Assembly: GCA_031275085.1 (NCBI GenBank)
Contig: JAISPG010000056.1
Span: 1 to 64,000, forward strand
Source of the DNA: Bacteroidales bacterium
Lineage (GTDB): Bacteria; Bacteroidota; Bacteroidia; Bacteroidales; ML635J-15
DNA: 64,000 bases
Direction of reading: 5' to 3'
The notes beneath the pieces are model-generated. The model was not told where the DNA came from. It worked only from the letters and a program-made list of their open reading frames with translations, and ran no database searches. Below are positions 36,021-44,908 of the stretch, piece after piece (position 1 is the stretch's first letter; the number at the start of each line of letters is the position of its first letter). A program made the translations under genes and the position numbers.

Positions 36021-38003
36021 ATGAAGAAAGCTCAGTTCGATCCTCAGAAAAACTACCTTGATACCCTTAGAAAAGTCGGATACGTACCACGAAAAGAAGC
36101 TACACAGGAAACTTATGACAGAATCGGTTTTATGTCTGGGCTTGAAGTACACCAGCAACTTTTAACCAGGAAGAAACTGTTTTGCAATTGCCCTGCGGGT
36201 ATTTTTCATAAAGATGATGAATATGATGCTGAAGTGATCCGCCACATGCGGCCTACATTAAGTGAATTAGGTGAATACGACGGAACTGCTTTGATGGAAT
36301 TTAGAACAAAAAAAGAAATAACATACCGTATTAACAATGAAAATGCGTGCACATATGAAGTCGATGATACTCCTCCGTTTTTGATTAATAGGGAAGCTCT
36401 GGACATTGCACTTGAAGTTACAATGCTCAGTAAATTTAATGTAGTTGGTGAAGTACATATAACACGTAAACAATATCTTGATGGAAGTATTCCTACAGGA
36501 TTTCAAAGGACAGCTATACTGGGAGTAGAAGGAGAAATACAATTAAAGAGTAAAAAAATACGATTAATACAATTGAGCATTGAAGAAGATTCGTGTCGTG
36601 AAATCAGCGATATCGGACATAAAAGGATATATAAGACTGACCGTTTGGGAATGCCATTAATTGAAACAGTAACGTATCCGGAAATGGTAAATCCCGATGA
36701 AGTGAAAGAAGCCTGCGATTATATACGATTCTTAAACCGTTCGACAAACAAAGTGAGAACAGGTATGGGAGCAGCCAGGCAGGATGTTAATGTGAGCTGT
36801 AAGGGCGGAACCAGGGTCGAAATAAAAGGTGTCGCTCATACCAAATGGATTCCTGAGCTGACTCATAACGAATGTTTCAGGCAATGGGCTCTTTTAAATA
36901 TTCGTGAAGAATTATTAAAAAGAATTGATGATCCTGAAATATGGAAAATTGATTATGCTTACCTGAATTTTGACGAATTTAAAATAACTACCAGCGAAAT
37001 ATCAGCAGCAAGGGACCTTGGTCATAAACTGGTTGCAGTTAATCTTCCTGGATTTAAAGGAATATTATCTCATTTTACTCAGCCGGGAAAAGTATTTGCG
37101 GATGAAATATCCGACAGGCTGAAAGTTGTTGCATGTATTGAAAAACCGAATATGGTACATACAGAGCTTCCTCATCAGCCTATCACACCTGTTGACCTTG
37201 AGATTATAAAACTTATTATGATGTCGGATGAGGAAAACGATGCAATAATAGTTTTCTGGTCACCTGAAGAAGATGTTGCCACAGCTCTTGAAACCATTGA
37301 AGAACGTTGCAGAATGGCTTTTGAAGGAGTTCCCAACGAAACAAGAAAATCATTTGAAGATGGCACCACAATATTTGAACGTGTTTTGCCGGGTGCCGAC
37401 AGAATGTATCCAGATACGGATTCTATCCCAATTCCTCTTTCAGCCGAACATTTGGAGAACCTTAGAAAAAATATTCCAAATGATATTTCCGAAAGAGTTG
37501 CCAACTTTATCAAATGGAATATTCCTGAAGATACATACACTTATTTATTGAGCAAGAATTTATATCCGTATATTGAAAAATCAATAAACAAATTAGGGAT
37601 GGACCCTGAAAATGCCGGAAGGCTTTTCGGTCGGGAATTAAAACATATTGAAGGGCATTATAAAGCAGGTGAAGGATTTACTTATTCCAGGATACTGGAT
37701 ATGATCAGATTTATTAAAGATAACAACCTACACTACCCTATTTACATAAAAATATTAACTGAATTATATCAAAATCCGAACATGGACTTCGGGTCAATAC
37801 TTACTGTTATAAATTTTAAACGCTTCAGCAAAGATGAGATCTTCTCAAAAATTGACTTTCTGAACAAAAAGTTTGAAGAAGAAGCACGTGTTAACAATAT
37901 TAAAAATAAAGCCGACTGGATAATGGGACAGATAAGACCCATGACAATTGGGAATATGGAGTTACAGGAGCTTAAAAATGAGGTTGACAAAAGAATCCTA
38001 TAA
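36021..38003 (+). CDS. gatE: Glu-tRNA(Gln) amidotransferase subunit E (archaeal-type GatE)
   Basis: 660 residues. GatB/GatE kinase-like core: GFMSGLEVHQQLLTRKKLFCNCPA at the N-terminus, IRLIQLSIEEDSCRE, YPEMVNPDEVKEACDYIRF, TGMGAARQDVNVS; an AspRS/GAD-like insertion in the middle and a YqeY-like helical tail. The GLEVHQQL motif and length fit GatE (about 620 in methanogens), rather than GatB (about 480). It phosphorylates Glu-tRNA(Gln) and amidates it with ammonia from GatD. Followed 18 bp later by gatD. GatDE is considered an archaeal hallmark, so presence in a bacterium is notable. Confidence 0.9.
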   Translation: MKKAQFDPQKNYLDTLRKVGYVPRKEATQETYDRIGFMSGLEVHQQLLTRKKLFCNCPAGIFHKDDEYDAEVIRHMRPTLSELGEYDGTALMEFRTKKEITYRINNENACTYEVDDTPPFLINREALDIALEVTMLSKFNVVGEVHITRKQYLDGSIPTGFQRTAILGVEGEIQLKSKKIRLIQLSIEEDSCREISDIGHKRIYKTDRLGMPLIETVTYPEMVNPDEVKEACDYIRFLNRSTNKVRTGMGAARQDVNVSCKGGTRVEIKGVAHTKWIPELTHNECFRQWALLNIREELLKRIDDPEIWKIDYAYLNFDEFKITTSEISAARDLGHKLVAVNLPGFKGILSHFTQPGKVFADEISDRLKVVACIEKPNMVHTELPHQPITPVDLEIIKLIMMSDEENDAIIVFWSPEEDVATALETIEERCRMAFEGVPNETRKSFEDGTTIFERVLPGADRMYPDTDSIPIPLSAEHLENLRKNIPNDISERVANFIKWNIPEDTYTYLLSKNLYPYIEKSINKLGMDPENAGRLFGRELKHIEGHYKAGEGFTYSRILDMIRFIKDNNLHYPIYIKILTELYQNPNMDFGSILTVINFKRFSKDEIFSKIDFLNKKFEEEARVNNIKNKADWIMGQIRPMTIGNMELQELKNEVDKRIL

Positions 38004-38021
38004 ATAGCAAATCAGATAAAA

Positions 38022-39410
38022 ATGGAAGATACAGATTTTTTTCAAGGATATAAAGGACGTGCTTTAGAAGTACTGAAAAAATATAATGTCAGGGTTTGGG
38101 GACAAGCCGAAATGAATACTACACGCGGAGAATTTAAGGGAACTATTTTACCCAGATCCGTAAATGATGATGATGAACATATAGTAATGAAAGTTATAAC
38201 CGGTTATAACATAGGTATTGACATCAATACTATTACCGATATGAAAGAAATCGGATATAAAAAAGCAAACTATGCAATACCGGAAAAGGAATTTCCATAC
38301 ACAGAAGGACTACCTCACGTTAAGCTGTTTGGTACTGGAGGAACTATTGCTTCTCGTCTGGATTACAGAACAGGTGCGGTTATTCCGGCCTTTTCTCCTG
38401 GCGAATTGTATGGAGCTGTCCCGGAACTTGCTGATATTTGCAATCTTGAAACTGAAAAATTATTTGCGGTTTTTAGCGAAAATATGGGACCTACCCAATA
38501 TGTAGCTTTGGCTAAAGCAATAGGGCGTGAAATTGAAAAAGGAATTGAAGGAATAGTTATCGGTCACGGAACAGATACACTTCACCACACAGGAGCAGCA
38601 CTTACATTTATGTGCCAGAATCTGCCTGTTCCTGTAGTATTAGTTGGATCACAGCGTTCTTCCGACCGTCCGAGTTCCGATGCCGCATTAAACCTTATGC
38701 ATGCAATGAAAACCGCAGGACATTCGGATATAGCAGAAGTATTGGTTTGTATGTTCGGACCCACTTCCGACGAATACGGATTACTTCATAAAGGAACCCG
38801 GGTAAGAAAAATGCATTCATCATACCGTTCAACTTTCAGAACAATCGGAGATACTCCGGTTGCAACGGTAACACGTAAAGGAGTAACTCCTATAAAGAAA
38901 AACTATAATAAACGACGTAATGATAAAAATGTAATAATAAAGCCATACTTCTCAGACAAAGTAACCATGGTTTATTATTATACCGGGATGAAGCCTGATA
39001 TTATTGATGCAATAGTTGATGCCGGATATAAAGGCATTGTTTTTGTAGGAACAGGTTTAGGCCATGTCAATAAAGAGATCTATCCGGCAATACGCAGAGC
39101 ACATGCAGCCGGAGTTCATATGTATATGACACTGCAAACAATATGGGGATATGTACAAATGTACGTTTACGATACCGGAAGGGATATGATGGCTATGGGT
39201 ATTATTCCTGCCGGAAACATGCTTCCTGAAGTTGCATATATAAAACTGGGATGGGCTTTGGGACAAACAGATGATCCAGAAGAAGTTAAAAAAATAATGT
39301 TAACTTCTATAAATGATGAAATTACCGAACGTGAACCTTATAATGGTTATCTTGTATATCAGGGCGGAGTTCCCGAAGTAGAAGAATTTATTAAAAAAGT
39401 TAGAAAATAA
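38022..39410 (+). CDS. gatD: Glu-tRNA(Gln) amidotransferase subunit D (archaeal-type GatD)
   Basis: 462 residues: an N-terminal ~90-residue beta-domain (RVWGQAEM...TRGEFKGTILPRS) followed by a type I L-asparaginase domain with catalytic threonine loops FGTGGTIASR and GHGTDTLHHT, and DRPSSDAALN. GatD hydrolyses glutamine and channels ammonia to GatE. The N-terminal extension and linkage to gatE distinguish it from ordinary asparaginase. The pair forms one transcription unit from the promoter at 35963. Confidence 0.9.
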   Translation: MEDTDFFQGYKGRALEVLKKYNVRVWGQAEMNTTRGEFKGTILPRSVNDDDEHIVMKVITGYNIGIDINTITDMKEIGYKKANYAIPEKEFPYTEGLPHVKLFGTGGTIASRLDYRTGAVIPAFSPGELYGAVPELADICNLETEKLFAVFSENMGPTQYVALAKAIGREIEKGIEGIVIGHGTDTLHHTGAALTFMCQNLPVPVVLVGSQRSSDRPSSDAALNLMHAMKTAGHSDIAEVLVCMFGPTSDEYGLLHKGTRVRKMHSSYRSTFRTIGDTPVATVTRKGVTPIKKNYNKRRNDKNVIIKPYFSDKVTMVYYYTGMKPDIIDAIVDAGYKGIVFVGTGLGHVNKEIYPAIRRAHAAGVHMYMTLQTIWGYVQMYVYDTGRDMMAMGIIPAGNMLPEVAYIKLGWALGQTDDPEEVKKIMLTSINDEITEREPYNGYLVYQGGVPEVEEFIKKVRK

Positions 39411-39473
39411 AAAAGTTAGATATATTTATTATTTAAAAAATAATAATATTGGTTTAATTGATATAGTATATTT

Positions 39474-40127
39474 GTGAATAGTATAGTAAATAATAAAATT
39501 TGTATAAAAAATCTGATTTCAGAACTTGCTATTATTTTGAAAAATGATTTACCTGGAATAAATGCACAATCAAAAATGGTTTCTTCATTCCAAAAAAGAA
39601 TGGTTGATTATTTTAATAAAGATCAGATTTTAAAGCCAGCTGCAGTTTTAATAGTTCTCTTTGAAGAAGAAGATGAACTAAAAACATTTTTGATTGAAAG
39701 AGTACCTGATTCGGGACCTCATTCCGGTCAGATAGCATTTCCGGGCGGTCGTATGGAAAATTCCGATCAAGATTTAATTGATACAGCTATCCGGGAAACA
39801 GAAGAAGAAATAGGAATAAAAATTAAAAAGGAAAATATCCTGGGACATTTAACTTCTGTAGAAATCCCTGTAAGTGGTTTTTCTGTTTTACCGGTAATAG
39901 GATACACTGAATTTGTCCATAACCCAAACAGATGCCTTTACGAAGTAAATTGTATATTAAAAGTAAATCTTATAGAATTATTTAAAACGAAAACTTCAAG
40001 AATTATTAATGTAAGAGGAGAAGATATTGAAGTGCCGTGCTATATTGTTGATAATCACATTGTTTGGGGGGCAACAGCAATGGTTTTAAGTGAAATGGAG
40101 GATATATTTGAGAAGTTAAGATTTTAA
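39474..40127 (+). CDS. Nudix hydrolase, CoA pyrophosphatase-like
   Basis: 217 residues from GTG 39474; an in-frame stop lies just upstream, so this is the only start that keeps the family N-terminus LPGINAQSKM. Nudix box around residues 92-116 (SGQIAFPGGRM ... RETEEEIGI), with the PGGRM and LLIV-type features of the NudL/CoAse subfamily. Predicted to cleave CoA or related dinucleotide pyrophosphates. Its stop overlaps the convergent recG stop by 4 bp. Confidence 0.82.
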   Translation: MNSIVNNKICIKNLISELAIILKNDLPGINAQSKMVSSFQKRMVDYFNKDQILKPAAVLIVLFEEEDELKTFLIERVPDSGPHSGQIAFPGGRMENSDQDLIDTAIRETEEEIGIKIKKENILGHLTSVEIPVSGFSVLPVIGYTEFVHNPNRCLYEVNCILKVNLIELFKTKTSRIINVRGEDIEVPCYIVDNHIVWGATAMVLSEMEDIFEKLRF

Positions 40128-42235
40128 CTTATCTGTCCATAATCCACACGGTTTTTATTCATTTCTTTTAATTCATTTTTAAGTACAAGGTTCTTATCCA
40201 TATCCAGGTTTGGATCTTCGTCCAGAATATTTGAGGCAATATCTTTTACATATTGTATCAACTGTCCGTCCTGGCTTAAATTTGCCATTTTAAGATCATA
40301 AGCAAAACCACTTTGTTGTTTGCCTTCAAGATCTCCGGGACCTCTCAGTTTTAAATCAGCTTCTGCAATCTCAAATCCGTCATTAGTGTTTACCATTGTC
40401 ATTATACGGTGATAACCATTTTCCGGGAGTTTATCTCCAGTCATCAGGATACAGTATGATTGTTCTGAACCTCGTCCGACCCTGCCTCTTAACTGGTGTA
40501 ACTGAGATAAGCCAAACCTTTCCGCACTTTCGATTACCATAACAGTAGCATTAGGAACATCTACCCCTACTTCAATCACGGTCGTTGCAATCATTATCTG
40601 AGTATTTTTATCAATGAACATTTTCATCGAAAATTCTTTATCGGCGGATTTCATTCTGCCGTGTACCACAGATATCTGGTATTCAGGGATCGGAAAAGCA
40701 CGACTAATACCTTCAACACCATCTTCCAGGAATTTATAATCCATATTTTCAGATTCACTTATAAGAGGATAAACAACATAAACCTGCCTTCCCAATGCAA
40801 TTTGTTTTTTCATAAATCCGAAAACCTGAAGCCTGTTGCTGTCTTTAAAATGTTTTGTTATTATGGGAGTCCTTCCCGGAGGAAGTTCATCAATAACAGA
40901 AACATCAAGATCTCCGTATAAGGTCATTGCCAAAGTTCTTGGAATAGGAGTAGCAGTCATTATCAATATATGCGGAGGCGACAGATTTTTTTCCCAGAGT
41001 TTTGCACGTTGAGCAACACCAAACCTGTGTTGTTCGTCAATAATTACCAATCCCAGATTTTTAAATTCAACTGAATCTTCAATAAGAGCATGAGTTCCGA
41101 TCAGAATATTTAACTCCCCCGACCTCAACGTTTCATGGATTTTGGGTCTGTCCTTTTTTTTGGTTGATCCTGTGAGTATGTTTACAGTAACATCAAGCCC
41201 TTCAAGAAATTTACTTATTGAACGGAAATGTTGCCGGGCAAGAATTTCCGTAGGTGCCATTATACAAGTCTGGTATCCGTTATCTACAGCAATGAGCATA
41301 GTAAGTAAAGCAACCAAAGTTTTTCCGCTGCCTACATCTCCTTGCAGCAGGCGATTCATCTGCCTGCCACTTTCAAGATCTTGTCTTATTTCTCGTAAAA
41401 CCCTTGTCTGTGCTCCGGTTAATGAGAACGGAATTTTCTTAAAAAAACATTCTTTTACTAACTTATCTTTTGATTTGTCAAAAATAAAACCTGTTGTACT
41501 CTGTTTACGGTTTGATTTTATCTGTTGTATATTAAGTTGTATATAAAACAACTCCTCGAACTTTATTCTGTACTGAGCAGCATTTAATTCTGTTACACCT
41601 GAAGGGAAATGTATTTGGACTAACGATTCTTCCAAACCTTTAAGTTTGTATTTTTCACGAATATAAGGCGGTAATGTTTCCGGGATCTTTGATTTAACAG
41701 TTTTTATCAAAGTATCACAAAGTTTTTGTATTACTTTGGAATTTATATAATTCTGCTTTGTTTTTTCTGTTGTACTATATTGCGGATAAAGAGAATTTGC
41801 CAGTTGTTTTTGCCACTTGTTATATTCTTCAATGTCGGGATGTACAATATTTATCTTGTTTCCAAAAGATTTCGGTTTTCCAAATAAAACGTATTCGTTT
41901 AAAGTATTAACAGAATCTTTTATCCAGTTAATCCCCTGAAACCAGACAATCTCCACAACTCCGGTATTATCGGCAAAATAACCGGTAAGTTTTTTCTTGC
42001 CTTTTCCAACACTGCTTAATTCGAACTGAATAAACCGACCCTTGATCTGAATATACGGTAAATCTTTATCTAAATCCTGAATATCATAAAATTTACTTCT
42101 GTCTATATACCTGTAAGGGAAATAATATAAAAGATCTTTGTAAGTATTTATATTCAGTTCTTCCCGAAAAAGTTTGGCACGTTTTGGTCCTACTCCGGGC
42201 AAATATGTTATATCACTGTCTAAAATACTTCGCAT
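40124..42235 (-). CDS. recG: ATP-dependent DNA helicase RecG
   Basis: 703 residues. N-terminal wedge domain with OB fold (LPGVGPKRAKLFREE, LTGYFADNTGVVEIVWFQG), SF2 helicase domain with Walker A GDVGSGKT, DEQH box IIDEQHRFGV, TATPIPRTLA, motif V/VI ATTVIEVGVDVPNA and HQLRGRVGRG, then the TRG/C-terminal segment. Reverses stalled replication forks and branch-migrates recombination intermediates. A weak TATATTTG box lies upstream at 42308-42315 on the minus strand. Confidence 0.97.
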   Translation of the reverse strand: MRSILDSDITYLPGVGPKRAKLFREELNINTYKDLLYYFPYRYIDRSKFYDIQDLDKDLPYIQIKGRFIQFELSSVGKGKKKLTGYFADNTGVVEIVWFQGINWIKDSVNTLNEYVLFGKPKSFGNKINIVHPDIEEYNKWQKQLANSLYPQYSTTEKTKQNYINSKVIQKLCDTLIKTVKSKIPETLPPYIREKYKLKGLEESLVQIHFPSGVTELNAAQYRIKFEELFYIQLNIQQIKSNRKQSTTGFIFDKSKDKLVKECFFKKIPFSLTGAQTRVLREIRQDLESGRQMNRLLQGDVGSGKTLVALLTMLIAVDNGYQTCIMAPTEILARQHFRSISKFLEGLDVTVNILTGSTKKKDRPKIHETLRSGELNILIGTHALIEDSVEFKNLGLVIIDEQHRFGVAQRAKLWEKNLSPPHILIMTATPIPRTLAMTLYGDLDVSVIDELPPGRTPIITKHFKDSNRLQVFGFMKKQIALGRQVYVVYPLISESENMDYKFLEDGVEGISRAFPIPEYQISVVHGRMKSADKEFSMKMFIDKNTQIMIATTVIEVGVDVPNATVMVIESAERFGLSQLHQLRGRVGRGSEQSYCILMTGDKLPENGYHRIMTMVNTNDGFEIAEADLKLRGPGDLEGKQQSGFAYDLKMANLSQDGQLIQYVKDIASNILDEDPNLDMDKNLVLKNELKEMNKNRVDYGQIS

Positions 42236-42307
42236 GAATAATTCTTTATATATTTTTTTGATGCAATTATTAAAAAAATCCTTATTCTTTTTATAATTTT
42301 ACATTCA

Positions 42308-42315
42308 CAAATATA
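42308..42315 (-). promoter_or_regulatory. Possible promoter -7 box (TATATTTG) for recG
   Basis: TAnnTTTG match on the minus strand 73 bases before the recG ATG; no TTTG at -33. Confidence 0.35.
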
Positions 42316-42322
42316 ATGAATT

Positions 42323-43093
42323 TTGAAAATTCCCGGAAATATATCATACTTGTTGAAAACAAAGGAAAATTACAAACTACCTGATATTTTCAATGACTAT
42401 CTTTTGGATCAGAATTTCAGTTTATATTCGTCAGCTATGGTTGAAGAGTATAGAAATATTTTATCCAAAGATACTAATTCAATAAGCATTAAAGATTATG
42501 GTGCCGGATCAAAAACTATTAAAACATCCGAACGGAAGATTTCGGATATTGCAAAAACTTCAGCTACACGTGTTCAATATGGTTCCCTCTATCAAAAAAT
42601 AATTGATAATTATAATCTGACATCGGTCCTGGAATTAGGAACTTCTCTAGGAATAGGAACAATGTATTTTGCACTTGCTTCACCGGAAGTGAAAATAACA
42701 ACAATTGAAGGATGTAATAATATATATGGTTTTACAAAAGAAAGGTTTGATTCTCTGGGAATATCAAATGTAAAATTTATTAATGGAATTTTTGATGATT
42801 TATTTGATGATGCCGTTTTGGAACCTAATAAGTATGATATGTTTTTTATAGATGGTAACCATAAATCAGAAAGTGTTTTAAAGTATTATAAATATATAGT
42901 ATCAAACCTGGCAAAAGAACAGGCTATAATAATTATTGATGATATAAACTGGAGTTCAGATATGTATAATGCATGGAAACAAATAAAAAAAGGATCGGAA
43001 AATTGTTTTTTAATTGACTTATTTCGTGTTGGTATAGTTTTTAAAGGGTTTAATTATCCCTCAAAAAAATTCGTAATTAATTTTATAAAATAA
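42323..43093 (+). CDS. Class I SAM-dependent O-methyltransferase-like protein
   Basis: 256 residues from TTG 42323; the first in-frame ATG is at 42437 and would remove about 38 residues. Motif I VLELGTSLGIGTMYFA, acidic motif TTIEGCNN and DMFFIDGNHK are those of the Methyltransf_24 / caffeoyl-CoA O-methyltransferase-like fold. Such proteins methylate hydroxyls of small molecules or sugars with SAM. No neighbouring pathway gives the substrate. Start uncertain. Confidence 0.72.
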   Translation: MKIPGNISYLLKTKENYKLPDIFNDYLLDQNFSLYSSAMVEEYRNILSKDTNSISIKDYGAGSKTIKTSERKISDIAKTSATRVQYGSLYQKIIDNYNLTSVLELGTSLGIGTMYFALASPEVKITTIEGCNNIYGFTKERFDSLGISNVKFINGIFDDLFDDAVLEPNKYDMFFIDGNHKSESVLKYYKYIVSNLAKEQAIIIIDDINWSSDMYNAWKQIKKGSENCFLIDLFRVGIVFKGFNYPSKKFVINFIK

Positions 43094-43145
43094 AAACAAT
43101 AATAATACTTATATTCGTTATTTCTGTAAATAAATACATTAGTGC

Positions 43146-43832
43146 GTGAAAATTATTGACCTTCAAAATATTATAAAGAACTATTATGTCGGACTACATA
43201 CAGTAGAAGCACTCCGTAATATAGATCTGTCTATTAATAAAAATGAATATGTAGCTATAATGGGACCATCAGGTAGTGGAAAATCTACTTTAATGAACAT
43301 AATAGGATGTCTTGATACCCCGACAAAAGGAAAATACATTCTAAACGGAACTGATGTAAGCTGCATGACCGACAATGAACTGGCAACAATAAGAAATAAA
43401 GAAATAGGGTTCGTATTTCAGACATTTAATCTGCTTCCTCGGTATACTGCTTTTGAAAATATAATGTTGCCGTTAGTATATGCCGGAGTTCCTAAAAAAG
43501 AAAGAATTGAACGTGTTGAAAAGGTAATCAGTGATGTAGGACTCTCAGAAAGGGCAAACCATAAACCAAATGAATTATCAGGGGGACAACGGCAAAGAGT
43601 TGCAGTGGCAAGAGCTTTAGTTAATACTCCTTCAATAATACTGGCTGATGAACCAACCGGAAATCTTGATACTAAAACTTCAATTGAGATTATGACTCTG
43701 TTCGAAGAAATTTACAACAAAGGCAATACAATTGTGCTTGTAACACATGAAGAAGATATTGCAAGTCATGCACGACGTATTGTCAGATTACGCGACGGAG
43801 AAATAGAATCGGATATTATCAATAAGAAATGA
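43146..43832 (+). CDS. ABC transporter ATP-binding protein, LolD/MacB family
   Basis: 228 residues from GTG 43146. Walker [10 protein letters not shown] at 40-48, signature [15 protein letters not shown], Walker [13 protein letters not shown] and H-loop VTHEEDIA; the [15 protein letters not shown]-loop region is typical of the MacB/LolD group that works with FtsX-fold permeases. No permease gene is adjacent, so its partner is elsewhere. Possible roles: lipoprotein release, macrolide or peptide export, or FtsE-like signalling. Confidence 0.85.
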   Translation: MKIIDLQNIIKNYYVGLHTVEALRNIDLSINKNEYVAIMGPSGSGKSTLMNIIGCLDTPTKGKYILNGTDVSCMTDNELATIRNKEIGFVFQTFNLLPRYTAFENIMLPLVYAGVPKKERIERVEKVISDVGLSERANHKPNELSGGQRQRVAVARALVNTPSIILADEPTGNLDTKTSIEIMTLFEEIYNKGNTIVLVTHEEDIASHARRIVRLRDGEIESDIINKK

Positions 43833-43901
43833 AGAATGAAAAATTAAGAATTATTTGCTGGATACTAGGAATTAACTACTGGAATTTAAAATTTTGTAAT
43901 A

Positions 43902-44459
43902 ATGAAAATATACACTAAAACGGGAGATAAAGGTGAGACTTCTTTAATAGGCGGACGAAGAGTTCTCAAATCTGATGTTCAAATTGAAGCATACGGAACA
44001 ATAGATGAATTAAATTCTGTTATAGGGATGATCCTCAATTTCGATATAAATGAAGAAGATAAAAACATAATTTCCTTTATACAGAACAGACTATTTGATA
44101 TAGGGTGTTGTCTGGCTGTAGATACTAAATGTGAAAAAAATAAAATTCCGGATATCAGGATAATAACGGAAAATGATATACATAAACTTGAAAAAGCAAT
44201 TGATGAAGCATCAGAAAATTTAAGTATACCTAAAAGCTTTATTATACCGGCAGGAAGTTTTCTTATCAGTTGGTGTAATGTAGCCAGAACAGTTTGCCGC
44301 AGAGCAGAAAGAAGAATGTTTGTTATTGAAGAATTTAATAAAAATTATGCAAACAGCATGGTTTTTGTGAACAGACTTTCTGATTTTCTGTTTATCATGG
44401 GAAGAAAATTTGCGAAAGAAAATAATATTAAGGAAATTTTATGGAATAATTGTATATAA
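43902..44459 (+). CDS. Cob(I)alamin adenosyltransferase, PduO type
   Basis: 185 residues with the PduO signature MKIYTKTGDKGETSLIGG at the N-terminus, EAYGTIDELNSVIG, and VARTVCRRAERRM near the C-terminus. Transfers the 5'-deoxyadenosyl group from ATP to cob(I)alamin, forming adenosylcobalamin. It therefore could supply the cofactor of the fused B12 mutase at 17480, although the two are 25 kb apart. 70 bp separate it from the ABC ATPase. Confidence 0.92.
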   Translation: MKIYTKTGDKGETSLIGGRRVLKSDVQIEAYGTIDELNSVIGMILNFDINEEDKNIISFIQNRLFDIGCCLAVDTKCEKNKIPDIRIITENDIHKLEKAIDEASENLSIPKSFIIPAGSFLISWCNVARTVCRRAERRMFVIEEFNKNYANSMVFVNRLSDFLFIMGRKFAKENNIKEILWNNCI

Positions 44460-44524
44460 TTCATAAAATTTTGTTTATTTCGCACTCCGTTTTAAAAAAA
44501 TGTTTAACTTAAACTGATGATATT

Positions 44525-44746
44525 ATGTACTGGACATTAGAACTTGCATCAAAACTGGAAGATGCTCCGTGGCCTGCAACAAAGGATGAATTGATTGATT
44601 ATGCTATCCGTTCGGGTGCCCCTTTGGAAGTAATAGAAAATTTACAGGAAATTGAAGATGAAGGAGATATTTATGAAAGCATCGAAGACATCTGGCCCGA
44701 TTATCCAAGTAAAGATGATTTCTTTTTTAATGAAGAGGAATATTAA
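44525..44746 (+). CDS. DUF2795-family small acidic protein
   Basis: 73 residues with the DUF2795 pattern YWTLELASKLEDAPWPATKDELIDYAIRSGAP...VIENLQEIEDEGDIYESIEDIWP. Function unknown; highly acidic, cytosolic. It is the last host gene before the left end of the integrated element. Confidence 0.85.
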   Translation: MYWTLELASKLEDAPWPATKDELIDYAIRSGAPLEVIENLQEIEDEGDIYESIEDIWPDYPSKDDFFFNEEEY

Positions 44747-44764
44747 CGTCAAATAACCACTAAA

Positions 44765-44781
44765 AGCCTCAAAAAGAGGCT
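44765..44781 (+). terminator. Hairpin after DUF2795 gene
   Basis: AGCCTC-AAAAA-GAGGCT stem-loop, 18 bp after the stop. It lacks a T-run (followed by GAATAT), so termination efficiency is uncertain. Confidence 0.4.
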
Positions 44782-44825
44782 GAATATAACACAATTAGCT
44801 TGCTTGAAAAAGTAGGCTTTTTGTG

Positions 44826-44845
44826 TTTTATCGCCTTTTATCGCC
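44826..44845. repeat. Tandem 10-bp repeat in left flank (TTTTATCGCC x2)
   Basis: Two exact copies of TTTTATCGCC, 6 bp left of the attL core. The right end has the sister repeat TTTTATAGCC x2 in the same position relative to its core. Confidence 0.85.
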
Positions 44846-44848
44846 TTG

Positions 44849-44876
44849 TTTGCAACCCTTAAATTGCGTATCTTTG
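44849..44876 (+). promoter_or_regulatory. Putative integrase promoter spanning attL
   Basis: TTTG at 44849-44852 and TATCTTTG at 44869-44876 (16-bp spacing), 32 bases before the integrase ATG. The att core lies between the two boxes, so the upstream box comes from the host flank. The spacing is shorter than the usual ~20. Confidence 0.45.
44852..44864. other. attL core repeat
   Basis: GCAACCCTTAAAT, identical to 63104-63116. Homology to the right end extends leftward over about 26 further bases with six differences but stops abruptly on the right side of the core, which fits crossing-over in or next to this block. Confidence 0.75.
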
Positions 44877-44908
44877 CAAAAATATTCCTGAGATATAAAT
44901 AGTAAATT

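Noticed and set aside
39467-39474. TATATTTG as promoter for the Nudix gene
   Set aside because: It overlaps the only possible start codon (GTG 39474), so it cannot serve that start; probably chance in AT-rich DNA.
44826-44845. Possible CRISPR-like repeat
   Set aside because: Only two directly abutting 10-bp units, no spacers and no cas genes anywhere in the window.
44868-44877. GTATCTTTGC resembles the GTANNTTTGC target core of CTnDOT-type conjugative transposons
   Set aside because: There is no second copy at the right end, whereas GCAACCCTTAAAT is duplicated; the match is better explained as a TAnnTTTG promoter.
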